Counted from the first letter of the stretch, positions 25,671 through 37,725 are shown. The stretch is DNA of 64,000 nt from Torymus aiolomorphi (GCA_036365515.1 CM070875.1:92074128-92138127), one strand, 5' to 3'. Notes: a model not told the origin generated them from the sequence alone. Translations and numbers: made by a program.

Positions 25671-26284
25671 TATAAAACGTGGTGAAACAATCACGCAAAA
25701 TATTTTTATTCGTAGATAATTATAATTATAAAAAAGTATTTATTTCATTAAATTATGGATTGTTTTATGTAACTCGCGAAGTTAGCGATATAGAGTTATA
25801 ATGCAAATACATTTTTTGTAATAAAAAAACATTGAGTTAACTTTATATTTTATAAATTATAATTGTACTCATCAAATTATTCCGATTAAAATACTTTTTC
25901 CAATATCTCTATTAGTTTTTATATTGTACTATTAAAACACTTTTAATAGCAATTAAGACTTCTTTGTGACTACTTTAATATCGTTTTTTACCTTACATAA
26001 AATAATTTTTATGTTTTATAAATTCTTATATTGTACTATAAGAATACTTTTCATATAAATAAAGACTTCTTTGTGAATATTTCTGATTTTTCCAAAGACA
26101 ATTACACGTAAAATATTATTTTGGTCTGTTAAAATCGTACAAGTAAAGAATTCTTTTTGAACACTTTTTGAATAATGTATGATCGGGTATTCGTTACTAA
26201 ATAAAGTATTAAAATGAACTCTTTGAGACAACTTTCTGAAAAAAAGAATTCACATAGTAATAACAAAGTGATCTTAAAAAACAT
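25671..26284. other. AT-rich spacer
   Basis: No gene seen. Contains three weak copies of a TATTGTACTAT(A/T)A(A/G)AA(T/C)AC motif followed by GACTTCTTTGTGA. Confidence 0.4.
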
Positions 26285-27490
26285 TTTTTGCTTATTGGGA
26301 AGGCTGTCAAAAGTTCGAAGGAAACTTAGATTTTTCTCAAAATTGTAACACATGGGTTTTCGAGGTCATTGTTCACGTTCTTGAATCAGACTCTCGAAAT
26401 TCAAAAAGACGGTAAAAAGTTCGAAGGAAGCTTACATTTTGCTGAAAATAGGTATACAGGGATTTTCAAGGCCGCTGATCGAGATTTCGCTATTCTATTT
26501 TCAAAATTGAAAATGGCGGATCCAATATAGCTGTCAAAAGTGTGAAGGAAGCTTAGATTTTGTTTAAAATTCGTATACGAGGGTTTTCATGGTTGCTGAT
26601 CACGTTTTTGCTGCCGACTTCCAAAATTGTAAGTGGCGGATCCAACATGATGGTTAAAAATTCGAAAAAAGCTTAAGTATTTCTCAAAATTGGAATACCG
26701 GGGTTTCTGAAGTCGCTGATCATGAGTTTGCTGTCGGAATTTCAAAATTCAAAATGACGATAAAAAATTCGAAGAAAGCTTAGATTTTGCTTAAAATTGC
26801 AATTGATGGGTTTTCGATGTCGCTGATCGCGATCTTGCTAGCAGACTTTCGAAATTCAAAATGTCTGTAAAAAATTCCAAGAAAGCTTAGTTTTGGTTTA
26901 AAATTGGTATACAGAGGTTTTCGAGGTCGCTGATCAAGTTTTCCTATTAGACTTTCGAAATTCAAAATGTCGGAACCAATATGGGGATTGAAAGTTGGAA
27001 AAGTGCTTAGAGTTGGCTGAAAATTGGTATACAGTGGTTTACGAGGACGCTGATCAAAATTTTGCTATTGGACTTTCGAAATTCAAAATGGCGGATCCAG
27101 TAAGGCTGACAAAAGTTCGAAGGAAGCTTAGATTTTGCTTAAAGTTTATATGCAGGGATTTTCGAGGTCGCTGATCACCATTTTGCTATCAGACTTTCGA
27201 AATCCAAATGGTTGATCCAAAATGGCGGTTGAAAGTGCGAGAAAAGCTTAGATTTAGCTCGAATTTGTAATACATGGATTTTCGTGGTCGCTGTTCGCGT
27301 CCTTGCGACCAGACTTCCAAAATTCAAAAAGGCCCTCAAAATTTCGGAGGAAGCTTAGATTTTGCTTAAAATTTGTATAGAGAGGTTTTCGAGGTCGCTA
27401 ATCAGAGTCTTCTTATAAGACTTTAGAGATTTAAAATTGCGTATCCAATATGACTATTAAAAGTTCAAGATAAGCTTAGATTTTCTTGAA
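26285..27490. repeat. ~117-bp satellite array
   Basis: About ten diverged direct copies. Each has GTTCGAAGGAAGCTTAGATT, then GGTATACAGGG, TTTTCGAGGTCGCTGATCA, and TTCAAAATGGCGGATCCAAT. Spacing between GTCGCTGATCA landmarks is 112-120 bp. No coding potential. Confidence 0.85.
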
Positions 27491-27574
27491 AATTGGTTAT
27501 ATAGTACTCTACTCTATACTATTTCTTTTAATCTTAAAATAAAAACTAATAATACATAAATAGTTTACAAACTT

Positions 27575-29535
27575 ATGAATGACAAGAATGATAGTTATCC
27601 TTCTAAAGATGTTGAGATAGATGATGTTCTAGTAAAGTCTAAAAATTTTTCGTTAGTAAACATACAAAATGAAGTCATTGAAGAAGGATGTTCAGAAGTG
27701 ATGTTATTTTTACAACAACTGAGCAATATGAATGGTGCATGTGACAGTGACAATGATACTTCTGATTCAGAGGAGTTTGAAATGAAATCCTTAGAATGTG
27801 ACAATTATAAATCACATTTTGTAGACGGCATACGGCGGATTTGTGTTAAGTATATCCATACTGTCCCACATAGAATGGTTGACGAATTACTAGTTGTTTT
27901 AAGAGAAAACACAGATGCACCGTTTCCAAAAACAACTCCATAAACGAAATGGAAATGGGACAATACTATCATTACGGAATACAAAATGCTCTTATGAATT
28001 TTATCATCTCTTCATTACAAAGAGACATTAATTTAGACTGCATGAAACTGCACGTAAGCATTGATGGCGCTCCGCTTGCAAAGTCATCAGAAAAGGGTTT
28101 GTGGATAATTTCATGCTCGGAAAAGATCATTAAAGAAGTACAAGTTGTTGGTATTTACCATGGCGAGGATAATCCATCGAATAGCGATATTCTCTTACAA
28201 ATGTTTGTTGATGAAATGATTGCTCTAATAAATGATGGCATAGAGTACGAAGATAAGAAGTACAATATTAAATTATGTGCTCTTGTTTGCGATACCCCAG
28301 CGGAGGCGTATGTGCTTAATGTCAAATATCATACAGGATATTCTAGTTGTGCCAAGTGCCAAATAGAGGGAGAATATTACAATCATAAAGTATGCTTTCC
28401 GGGAGAATTCACAGTATTGCGAACCGATGAAGATTTCAAGAATCAAGCATATCAATCGTATACTGATGATTACCAACACGGCACAACGATTTTAAATGAT
28501 ATACCAAATTTTGGGCTAGTAACGGACGTTCTTGATTACATGCATTTGATATGTGTAGGTGTTATGCTGAAATTAATTGAACTATGACTTTGTGGTCCTA
28601 CAATTATCAAACTATCAGAGCAACAACGACAAGACATATCCAATAGGCTTGTTTAATTGAAAAATTAAATGCCGTCAGATTTCGGCAGAACACCTAGACT
28701 ATTCAAAAATGTTCGTCGAATATGGAGAGCCCATGAACTTCGTCAGTTTCTGCTGTATTCTGGCCCGGTCGTATTACACAACATTTTGAGAGAAGATTTA
28801 TATGATAATTTTTTACATCTAGATGCTGCTATTAGTATCTTAGTGAACCCTATACTGGTTAAAAATAACGACTATTTCGACTTGGCTGAATCTTCATTAA
28901 AAAGATTGATAAAAGGATTTGAAATTCTTTATGGAGTCGGTTATATAACCCATAACATTCACAATATTTATCACCTTGTAAACGATGTGAGGCAACATGG
29001 CTATCTAAATTCTTTTAGTGCTTTCGAATACGAAAATTTTATTGGAAAAGTGAAGAAATTAGTTCGAGAAGGTGATAAACCTCTCCAACAAATTGCCAAA
29101 AGATTGAACGAAGTAAATGCAGAAAAAAAATCTTTTAATGGCGAAAATGATAACTATCCCACAGAAAGTTATAAATCTCCATTAACCTGTTATTCTGAAA
29201 TAAAACAGTTTTACAATTTAAATAAAAATAATATGAGTATTAAATGCAGAGATGGAAAAAATAATTGTATTTTACTAAATAATGGCACATTTGTTGAGTG
29301 TTCTTATTTTATAAATGAAATTAATAATACAACATTTCTGATAGGATTCCCATTAATTGTTCTAAACAACTTTTTTATTAGACCTATCGAATCTAGTTTA
29401 TTGAATGTTAAAATCGTATAACGTACATACGCTCAAGAAAGATATTCATATGACATGATACTATCAAAAGTATGTAATATGCCATTAGAAAATAATTATG
29501 TTGTTTATCCGCTCGTTCATACTTCTAAGATATAA
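27575..29535 (+). pseudogene. Second tnp2/CACTA-like transposase, broken
   Basis: Same family and domain order as the intact transposase at 16702-18756: an acidic N terminus, CMKLHVSIDGAPLAKS around the first conserved Asp, LVCDTPAEAYVL, CAKCQIEGEYY zinc pair, LDYMHLICVG, and ITHNIHNIYHL. Breaks: a stop at 27941-27943 just before EMGQYYHYGIQ, a stop at 28585, further stops near 28655-28668, and a shift near 29420, after which the C-terminal tail continues in another frame to a stop at 29533-29535. It is diverged from the first copy rather than a recent duplicate. Followed on the same strand by the second DUF4806 gene. Confidence 0.8.
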
Positions 29536-30062
29536 TTAATTTATCGGATTAATATAATTATAAAATTTTGGTAAAATTATGTAGAATGAAATAATGTAAT
29601 GAAATATTTTCATGAATTATAGAAGTACAGCATTCATAAATATTTGCAAATATTTTATAAAAAAAAGAGAAATTATAATACCATATTTTATTGTAATAAA
29701 TATTAATTAATAAAGTGTCGAGAAAATATCACCTCAGAATCAAGTAAGCAGCGATTCAAGAATTGTAATTGATATTCTGGAGTTTAAGAATATTTTTCCA
29801 ATCAAAACGTTGCATGCCTTTCAAGAATTGAACAACTATCTTAAGACCGACAAACAATTTCAAAAGAAGATTGTAAGTTTCTTTCTTATTTTTTTATTCG
29901 TTCTGTAGGTATTTTTTTCATTGTTATTTCCCTATAATTATAATAATCCTGCGTGTATATTAGTTACAACGAGGTGTGATACAGCGATAGCCGGCGCAAG
30001 AGTAGGGCCCTGTGTTACCGGCACCTGCGGCTAGCACACCAGATAGAGGGCCAGGGAGCAGT

Positions 30063-30135
30063 GCGTTGGTAGTCTCGCGGTAGAGACACTCGCTTCCGGT
30101 CCGGACGGCTCGGGTTCGATTCCCAATGCCTGCGC
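30063..30135 (+). ncRNA. tRNA-like pol III module in the 5' LTR
   Basis: Same structure as the copy in the 3' LTR, with more mismatches: D arm GTCTCGCGGTAGAGAC, B box GGTTCGATTCCC, T arm weakened (CTCGGG/CCCAAT), and acceptor partner CCTGCGC with one mismatch. A T6 run follows at 30140-30145. Probably not a functional tRNA. Confidence 0.45.
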
Positions 30136-30609
30136 ATATTTTTTACTCTTCTCCACCGTATCCATCCCGTTACATGGCGCCCAATGAAATAATCCACGTT
30201 TCCTTTGAAACTCCACGATCCGAAAGAAGTCCGATCGAAATTCTTCCTTCCACCCACACGCGCGACTTGAGTCGCAAGAACCGAGCGGGGTTTTTCATTC
30301 AAGTCTGATCGCGCGAGGACCGCATGTTTTCAGTCAAGGAAATGAGAGGATTTCTCTTGTACTGATCTAGCCTTCACGTAGAACAGAGTCTACGAGACTC
30401 CCGCAGAAGCATTCAGTTGAGATTATTCCTGAATGGCGGTTGAGCATGGAGAAGCCTTCTTAGGGTATACACTCGCTCGAGGACGTTAACGCTCGCAATT
30501 TGGGTGGGGGATATAACGAGGTATGATACAGCGCTAGCCGGCGCAATAGTAGGGCCCTGTGTTACCGGCACCTGCAGCTAGCACACCAGATAGAGGGCCA
30601 GGGAGCAGT

Positions 30610-30682
30610 GCGTTGGTAGTCTCGCGGTAGAGACACTCGCCTCCGGTTCAAACGGTTCGGGTTCGATTCCCGATGCCGGCGC
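30610..30682 (+). ncRNA. tRNA-like pol III module in the 3' LTR
   Basis: Folds as tRNA-like: acceptor GCGTTGG pairs with CCGGCGC (two G-U), U8-A9, then D arm GTCTC/GAGAC, then T arm TCGGG-TTCGATT-CCCGA, with A- and B-box promoter elements. The anticodon arm is degenerate, and two extra bases lie between T arm and acceptor. A T6 run suitable as pol III terminator starts at 30686. Read as a tRNA-derived promoter, not a translating tRNA. Confidence 0.5.
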
Positions 30683-31038
30683 ATATTTTTTACTCTTCTC
30701 CACCGTATCCACCCCGTTACATAGTATATATATCAATAAAAACAGTCACATACACACGCACACGCACGCATACGCGCGCGCGCACCACGCATCTACACAC
30801 ACATATATTTTAGTATACTTTATTCTCTAGAATCATTTAATCGACTACACACCGTTCTAGTCTATGTTATGATTAATCGTATTCGGAGCAGCAACGATAA
30901 CTAAGTAGAAAACAACAGCAATGAACTCACATTGCTATTGTACTTTTTCAGTCAGATTATCTTGGAATAATTGAAGGCAAATCTACTGAGGAACGTGTGA
31001 GTGTTGAAATAGTTGAAAGGGTTGCTCAAATAAACCAC

Positions 31039-31081
31039 TGATTAACAGGAACAATAACGAACTTTATTTTCTCTCTTGTAC

Positions 31082-31157
<76 letters not shown>

Positions 31158-31291
31158 ATACAACCGTCTCGTACAGAGGACGACATCCGAGTAACGCTCT
31201 CGCTCACTCTCGCTGTACGCTTACTCCTATAATCGCGTGATGGCGCTGCGCACACACTTTCTATATGTATAAATGTACGCATATTCTAACA
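31039..31291 (-). mobile_element. Short solo LTR with embedded CT tract
   Basis: On the minus strand it runs from TGTTAGAATATGCG to CCTGTTAATCA and contains AATAAAG near the 3' end (plus 31070). It splits the DUF4806 homology of the surrounding pseudogene, so it is an insertion. I see no exact target duplication, so its limits are approximate. Confidence 0.55.
31084..31154. repeat. (CT)n microsatellite inside LTR
   Basis: Pure CT run inside the solo LTR. Confidence 0.95.
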
Positions 31292-31619
31292 GTGAGGAGA
31301 ATTTTACGCGAAACAGTTGCTAGTGAAGTTGCCGTTGAAAAATAGTTTACTTGGGCGTTCGCGAAAAGGCGTTGCCAAAAAACGTTTTTCCGAAACTCAC
31401 TTTTTCCAAGTATTGGAGTATTAGTTGAGACTATCATATTATGAATATCTTCGTATAAATATGAACTTTTCTGGCAATATCGTTTGTTTTGACTATTTAT
31501 CGATTTCAGCCGTTGTCATCAAGAAGGCCCCACAAGGCGGAGGCACTAAACACACCGTCAAGACGAACGTCATTGACTGGTTACGACAGACACAATCAAG
31601 GATTGACAGCGCAAACTAA

Positions 31620-34602
31620 CTATATACTATATACAATTATTTAATATTTTTTCTTATAAATGATTTTAACGTGTTGTATTTTTTCAACTCTCTATCAATA
31701 ACTTTTACTGATTAATTTTTGGTAAGAGAATCTAATGAAATAATTATTACTATGATTATTACTATAAATTAATGGTCAAATCAACTTTTTGTTTTTTTTT
31801 TACTAATCTTAAGAGCGCGAGTATGCTCAGCTCATGAATTCGTAACCGAAATGATGATTTCTAATACTAGTGTTATTTTCAGAGCGACAAAAAAGAGAAG
31901 ACAGAACAGCAGAGGAGCGTAATAATGATCATCAGGTAGAATCAGAATAGTTCTTTTTTCATAGTTATCACTCAATGATATTTTTATAATAATTATTCAT
32001 TGCTGATTACTTATGTAAATGTTAAAGCTATATAATAAATAATCATTCTTTACACATTTCATGAGTATAGTATTATTTTACATTCATGTTATAAATACGT
32101 TGAAAAGACATTCATTTAACGATGTTAAATAAAATATGAACGATTTTTAGACGTTTCTTGAATGTTGAAAAATTATATTAAATTTGTTATTAAATTAAAT
32201 TAAAACCTTCTTATAACATCTTTTGAAATATTAACGTCTGGTATTATACGTTTATTGAAAGTTTTCCAAACAAGTCATCAGTGGAAGGCTATTGGAAACA
32301 ACTTAAAAAGGAATATTTTTAAACGTATAAAATCGTCAATTTTAGACGTGTTATTCTATGCCCATAAAACATTTTTTCAATATTTTTCTTCAATCTAGTT
32401 CGAAAAATTTCATGCTTCAAAAACATTTAAAAAATGTTCAATGAAAATATTTTGTACGTTTATATTTTTACGTTTGAGAAACTTCGCAAGAATATTTCAT
32501 TCATACGCGATTACAAATTTTGGTAACATGGCAATGTTTCTAAAACATCCAGAAGACATAACTTCAACATTTTCTCTTAAACGTTTCAGAAACTTTATAA
32601 AAAGTTTTCACAATGCTTTAAGATAGTTTGATGAGTGTAAATTATCTGTTAGTTCTTCATTGTCTTAGAAACGTTGCGATAATGTTACATTGTCACACAG
32701 ATAGAAATTCTAGGTTATTACCAAATGTTGAAAAAACATTTAAAGTACGTATGCAAAATGCATCATTTTCAGAGTTACTTATACCTGTTTTGGCGGAAAC
32801 TTCAACATCTATAAAATATCTTTTAATAGCTTTTTCACCCCTTTGGGAAACGTTTGGTTGTTTGGCTTTCAACATTGTACCAACATTCAAAAAACATTTT
32901 GTGCTAATAGGATAATACGGGTAGGCCGTGAATGGATTAGTGTAGACCCTGTAGCGTGTAGGCTCCACTTGTATCAACTAGCGAGGACCCCGTTTCAACT
33001 CGTGGCACTTGCCGGCAACGATTAACTGATCACCGTACACGTGATGCTCTAGAGCTGACTTAATAACGCACGCTCTTCCACAGAATTTGACACTTGTTGC
33101 TCTTACCTACAACAAGATGGTGGACAAATGTCGGTTTTCAGGCACATTCTTATGATTTGGAGCTGGCTGAGCAGCGCACGATCCTTTTATGACGACTTGG
33201 AGTTGGCAGACACGCACACTCCAAGGCGTTAGAAGTTGGCTTCCGAGTGCGCGCGACGGCAAGACAGACGAGAGGGACAGCAATGAATGCGCGAAGTCAG
33301 CATTCGAACACATGTGACTTTATCGGTACTTACGACCACGAGGAGTTTGATGCGTACCTGTTAGTGAGCACGAAGTCTATCTCTACGCCACTCGAAAGTA
33401 GACGTAGAAGACAGAAGAAAGCTTATTCTTTGCGTCCTTATAGCGATGTTAGCGTCTTCAGCTCTCCCACAATCCTGCTCGAAGTACCAAATGTTTTTAT
33501 CGTATGAATGTGGATCAGGAAGGAGTGAACTGGAAAGGTTCAAAATTGAAATCGGGCTTGTATAGAGAAAAGTTGATTTATTGAAATCGCCGTTGGTGTA
33601 AAAACTGTACAGTACGAGGGCTGCTGTTCGCGCATTACTTTCTCTTGGCCGTCGCGTGCTGAACTGGATGCCGGCCGGCGCAGCGAAGCGCCGTTGGCCG
33701 ACGACGTTGTAGTGGGAGGGGCGGTAGATTAACGCGCGGAGAGAGAGAGATGCTTTCGGCATAGAACGTTCGAAACGTTGAATTTCGAATACTCAGCTTT
33801 GGTCATTTCTAATTAAGAAATCTCTTGATCCAAATTTTGAGTACGTTCCAATCTAGAAATCAAAAACATAAATATTTATAATAAATTAAGGGATACAAAA
33901 AAATCAATAGTCACTTATATTGTAAAGTTGCTATGTGTTCCTCCAATAATAATTTCCTTTTGACAGATACTCTTAATTATTTTATCGGTTCAGCTGCTTT
34001 ATGCAGTTCTCTTTCAAGTTCAGATGCTTCAGCTGCTTTAGTCTTGAAATGTCTCCCTTCTTCTATTATTAACCTTTCTGATTTAAGAGACTCAAGTTGG
34101 ATTGACTTTTAATCTTTGCAGTTTGGCGCTTTGTACTTCACATTCACATTATTGCTGTATATCCATATCTTCTTTGAGTTTGTGTGCTTCTGTGCCGCTT
34201 TTGATTCCTGAATAGTTTGTCTCCCCACATCAACACGTTGTTCTAATTCTCTTTATTTATAGAGTTGTAGTATTTTTGTTTATAATTTCGTGAAAAAATA
34301 GTTTTCAGCGTTATCATTAGATGATCTAGCACTTCTGCTGGCATTAGTATTGGTGCTGCTACTTTGATAAGAATCTGTTCTCGTGCAAAAATCATATTTC
34401 TTTATTTCGTTAACAATTATTTGTATCTTCATCTAGTGTTTCTGTAATTTTATTCATTTACTACGTAATAATATAATATACATGATATGTATATTCACCG
34501 AAGACTGAGAATTGTATAATCTAAAAATGAAAAAGATTAGACAAAGTATCGATTTCTTATTGTATTATATTTTATTACATGATATATCTTCTAGTATAAA
34601 AA
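31620..34602. other. Spacer with anonymous repeats and a coding remnant
   Basis: No intact gene. 31892-31935 looks like a stray exon (acceptor TTATTTTCAG, open phase-2 frame, donor GTAGAA). 32440-32915 has many copies of short GAAACGTT/AACATTT motifs. 32930-33760 is more GC-rich, ends in GGGAGGGGCGG and may be an LTR-element remnant. On the minus strand, 34420-33990 reads as a glutamate/lysine-rich coiled-coil remnant (ELEQRVDVGRQTIQESKAAQ; later AAEASELERELHKAAEPIK) with stops and shifts; family not recognised. Confidence 0.35.
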
Positions 34603-34860
34603 TGTTGGAATGTGTGAATCTTTTCACACAATATACTCTATATGCGTGTCTCCCCACCCCGGAGTGTAGGTGAGAGAGTTGCGTGAGACGCGAAAGATGG
34701 ACACAGCGTATTACATATCATGCTTCTTGTCGCGCTTGCCTCACATCGAGCGGTTTAGCTCATGGGAGCTATGTACTCCATTAGATTAAGTTCTCTTCAA
34801 TAAACCATTATTATTAACCGTGGCTATTATTTAATCCAAGCACCATCCACTGCCTCAACA
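34603..34860 (+). mobile_element. Copia 5' LTR
   Basis: 258 bp. It lacks about 55 bp present in the 3' LTR (after ACTCTATA) but is otherwise closely similar. TGGTAGCCGGAGAG follows at 34861, in the position of the primer-binding site. Confidence 0.85.
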
Positions 34861-34942
34861 TGGTAGCCGGAGAGTGGTGTGTAAGTATGCATTACTCATT
34901 TTTATATCATCCTTCGGGGAAAGAATGAAAATAATGGTGCAA

Positions 34943-35749
34943 TCCCTGTTGAAAATATCCATGTGGATTTTACATTGATTTCCACATGGAATCCATATGG
35001 AATCCATATGGAATCTATACGGATTCCATATGGATTCCACGTGGATTCCATGTGGAAATCAGTCCCAAATCGTCCTGTGGATTTCCACATGGAATTCCAT
35101 ATAGATTTCTATATGAATTTTTCTACAAACATTTGTAAAACAAAATCCGTATGGATTTCCATGTAGTTTTCCATGGAGAAATCCAGGTAAAAACGATATG
35201 ATCCATGTAGATTTCCATATAGATTTCCATGTGGTAATTTAAATGTTTATAAAAATGTTTATTTATTAAATTTTAAAATTTTTTTACTAGGGATACGTTT
35301 TTTACCATATCAGTAAAGCATAAAAAATTATAAACTATAATCTCCTCTTATGTAATTCTTCGAAAAGATTCTACAGTACTTGTTGTCAAAAATATGTATC
35401 CTAGTAAAAAAAATATAACAATTTTATAAATAAACATTTTTATAAACATTAAAATTAGCATATGGAAATGCATGTGGAAATCTATATGGATCATGTCGTT
35501 TTTACCTGGATTTCCCCATGGAAATCTACGTGGAAATCCATACGGATTTTGTTTTACAAATGTTTGTAGAAAAATTCATAAGGAAATCTATATGGAATTC
35601 CATGTGGAAGTCCACAGGACGATTTGGGACTGATTTCCACATGGAATCGACATGGAATCCATATGGAATCCGTATAGATTCCATATGGATTCCATATGGA
35701 TTCCATGTGGAAATCAGTGTAAAATCCACATGGATATTTTCAACAGGGA
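34943..35749. mobile_element. 807-bp foldback element with TCCATATGGA-rich arms
   Basis: Two ~370-bp arms, almost perfect reverse complements, start TCCCTGTTGAAAATATCC and end with its complement. Each arm is built largely from short palindromic words such as TCCATATGGA, TCCACATGGA and TCCATGTGGA, around an ~80-bp spacer. ORFs in both strands here are artefacts of these words. Inserted just behind the primer-binding site of the Copia element. No clear target duplication. Confidence 0.85.
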
Positions 35750-35984
35750 TGAAATAAAAGTTTAAAGTGAAAAAGAATAAGTAAAGAACATTGGAAACAG
35801 CAAAATATGTGCTCAAAGAAGAAGGAAAAGATATCAGCTAACGAACAAGAAATGGATCTTTGAAAAATAACTAAAAAACAGTACGATGTCAATCGATGAA
35901 AGTCAGCAAGTGAAACACGAAGCGACTAAGACTAAATGAGTACGTGGCAATTCTGAGGTTAAGCACATGTTCGCTAAATGGAAA

Positions 35985-36905
35985 ACGACTTTAAGAAATT
36001 TTATTTTCTCCATCCCCTAGCCGAAAGCACGGTCTTCCCGGCTCGATTTCGCGCCGAGAAGAGCGACTTTTGTGGCCGCTCTTTGTTGATCGTTGCGTGG
36101 CAACGTCCGCGACAGCGCACGTGTTGTAACCTAAACTATGCTAACCCTTCCAAATGTGATGACAAGAAAATCATTTGTAAAATCGGAAAATTGAAAAGAT
36201 ATAGGCGTATTAAATTAATTTTATGTTATTATTAATATATTGAACAATATATTTATAACTCTGATAATCAATTATGTTCTTATATTGCATACACGCTGTC
36301 AGAAAGCTTCTATACATATATAGACATGATGTTTACATTTTGAGTTTCAAGACGTGGTGTAGCTATATACTTATATGTGAAAGTTTTTTGACTCTCATTC
36401 TATAATGTATCGCTTATGGGATAGAAAAAGACAAAGAGAGGAACCATTGAGAGGTTGTTCTGTAGTTGAAATGAGTATCAATTAAGTATGTACATATTGT
36501 TGGTCCATCATCCTTTTTAAGCATCGTTTGCTAGTGTTTTTGATGCCCGCCCCGATCAGCAAAACCTCGGCTTCGCCTCGGTTTTGCAAAAGTCGGGTGG
36601 GCTTCAAAAAAAGCAGAAGTCGAGCCTTACGCTCCGCGATATGTAAAGTGGCGCTGAAGCAGGCCTTTTATACATATGGCCGAGCCGTAGTTAGCAACCA
36701 ACAACGCTATTTTATTAATTAATATCAAAACTATATGGGCGTACTTTCGGCGGGTAATGAAGAAAAATAGTATACGTCACTTGGCCAGAATGTTGGATGC
36801 CCTGGCCGGCGCGGATCGACGCCCTCGGCTTCGCCTCGGACGTCAAAATGGCGCCGGCCAGGAAATCCAACTTCCTGGCCTTGTGTCGTAATATACTATT
36901 CTGAA
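35985..36905. repeat. Hairpin-rich insertion in Copia leader/gag
   Basis: Non-coding block with GC-rich stem-loops: near 36549-36600 (AAAACCTCGGCTTCGCCTCG) and at 36768-36886 (TGGCCAG..CCTGGCCGGCGC with GGCGCCGGCCAGG). AATAGTATA occurs at its inner and right parts, the same linker seen at 19901-21995. Limits are approximate. Confidence 0.55.
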
Positions 36906-36919
36906 GACAGAACAGAAAC

Positions 36920-37725
36920 TGAAGACTTAATTAACCAAATAAAAAGTGAAGATTTGGAATTAAGCAAAGAGCACAGAAATTACTTAAGAAAAATTTTTCT
37001 AAAAATATTGAAGAAAACTTTGATTTTGAAAACTGAAATTGAAAATAAGCTGAAAATTAAGGAAACAGCTATGCAAGCGAAAATTAATGACATAAGTATT
37101 CCAGTGTTCGACGGAATAAATTTTCCAAGTTGGAAATTCAGACTCATAAATATTTTGGAGTATAAAGAGTATCAAGAACCTGCGACAAGAAACAGAACAG
37201 AAGCCGAAAATGAAGGTGCTTGGAAGAAAAACGTCCTTAAAGCAAAAACAATTTTAATTTCTGCTATGTCAGACAAACAATTGGAGTACATCAGTGAATG
37301 AAACACGACTTTTGAGATAATGCAGAAGCTAGAAAAAATATATTCGTCAAAATCAATATCTTTACAAATAATAAAAAGAGGTAAATTAGAAGAAGTCAAA
37401 CTCAACAATTACAACAATATTGAAGAATTTTTTGTTGAATTTGAGAAAACGTGTAATGAGTTGAAAGCAGCTGGTGGAAAATTAACAGAAGAAGAAAAAT
37501 GAGATATTTAATAAAAGCTTTACCACCAAGCTACTGTTACATTGGTGATTTTATTGTTCTAGTGCCAGAAGAGCGAAGAACCGTTGATTATGTGAAAGCA
37601 AGAATTAAAGAAAAGACGTGAAAGTGATAAGAAACCAAATGTCAGCACATTTACCACAACAACAAAAGGCAAATGTTTCCAATGTGGAAAAGTTGGACAC
37701 TAGAAAGACGAGTGCTGGCAAGGAC
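36920..37725 (+). pseudogene. Copia gag, broken
   Basis: Nucleocapsid/capsid precursor of the Copia element. Landmarks: ISIPVFDGINFPSWKFRL near 37098, which is the typical Copia gag N-terminal core, then ELKAAGGKLTEEEK near 37460, and a zinc knuckle CFQCGKVGH..KDEC at 37677-37718, with a TAG stop right after GH. Other breaks: a TGA at 37299 and a TGA near 37501. Downstream the protease should follow, but the sequence jumps to integrase C-terminal sequence. Confidence 0.75.

Larger units (their letters stand above)
29965..30721 (+). mobile_element. 757-bp TRIM (miniature LTR retrotransposon)
   Basis: Two 210-bp direct LTRs (29965-30174 and 30512-30721; about 13 differences) are flanked by a 4-bp duplication TAGT (29961-29964 and 30722-30725). 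A primer-binding-like TGGCGCCCAATG follows the first LTR immediately at 30175, and a polypurine tract GGGTGGGGGA ends right before the second at 30511. The 337-bp interior has no gag or pol, so it moves, if at all, with borrowed proteins. LTR ends are TACAACG or TATAACG and CGTTACA, consistent with decay from TG..CA. The LTR contains a tRNA-like module. Confidence 0.85.
29738..31619 (+). pseudogene. Second DUF4806-domain gene, disrupted by two LTR insertions
   Basis: Exon 29738-29872 has an acceptor (CACCTCAG) and donor (GTAAGT) and reads IFPIKTLHAFQELNNYLKT, equivalent to the LPVKSVDEMNNLNSLL block of the first gene. The next exon begins at 30952 (DYLGIIEGKSTEERV) and is cut by a solo LTR from about 31039. 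The homology resumes near 31292 with EVAVEK, a TAG stop, then FTWAFAK, matching DELAVKYSYSGQ. The last exon, 31510-31619, ends VIDWLRQTQSRIDSAN and a stop, equivalent to the WLNNAKTRV end. The TRIM element at 29965-30721 sits in its intron. N-terminal exons were not found. Confidence 0.65.

Noticed and set aside
30063..30135. Functional tRNA gene
   Set aside because: The anticodon arm does not pair properly, there are extra bases next to the acceptor stem, and it lies inside an LTR, so it is called tRNA-like only.
34855..35816. ORFs with repeated WNPYGIHMESI-type peptides on both strands
   Set aside because: They are read-outs of the TCCATATGGA words in the foldback arms, mirrored in both orientations, with no start or domain context.
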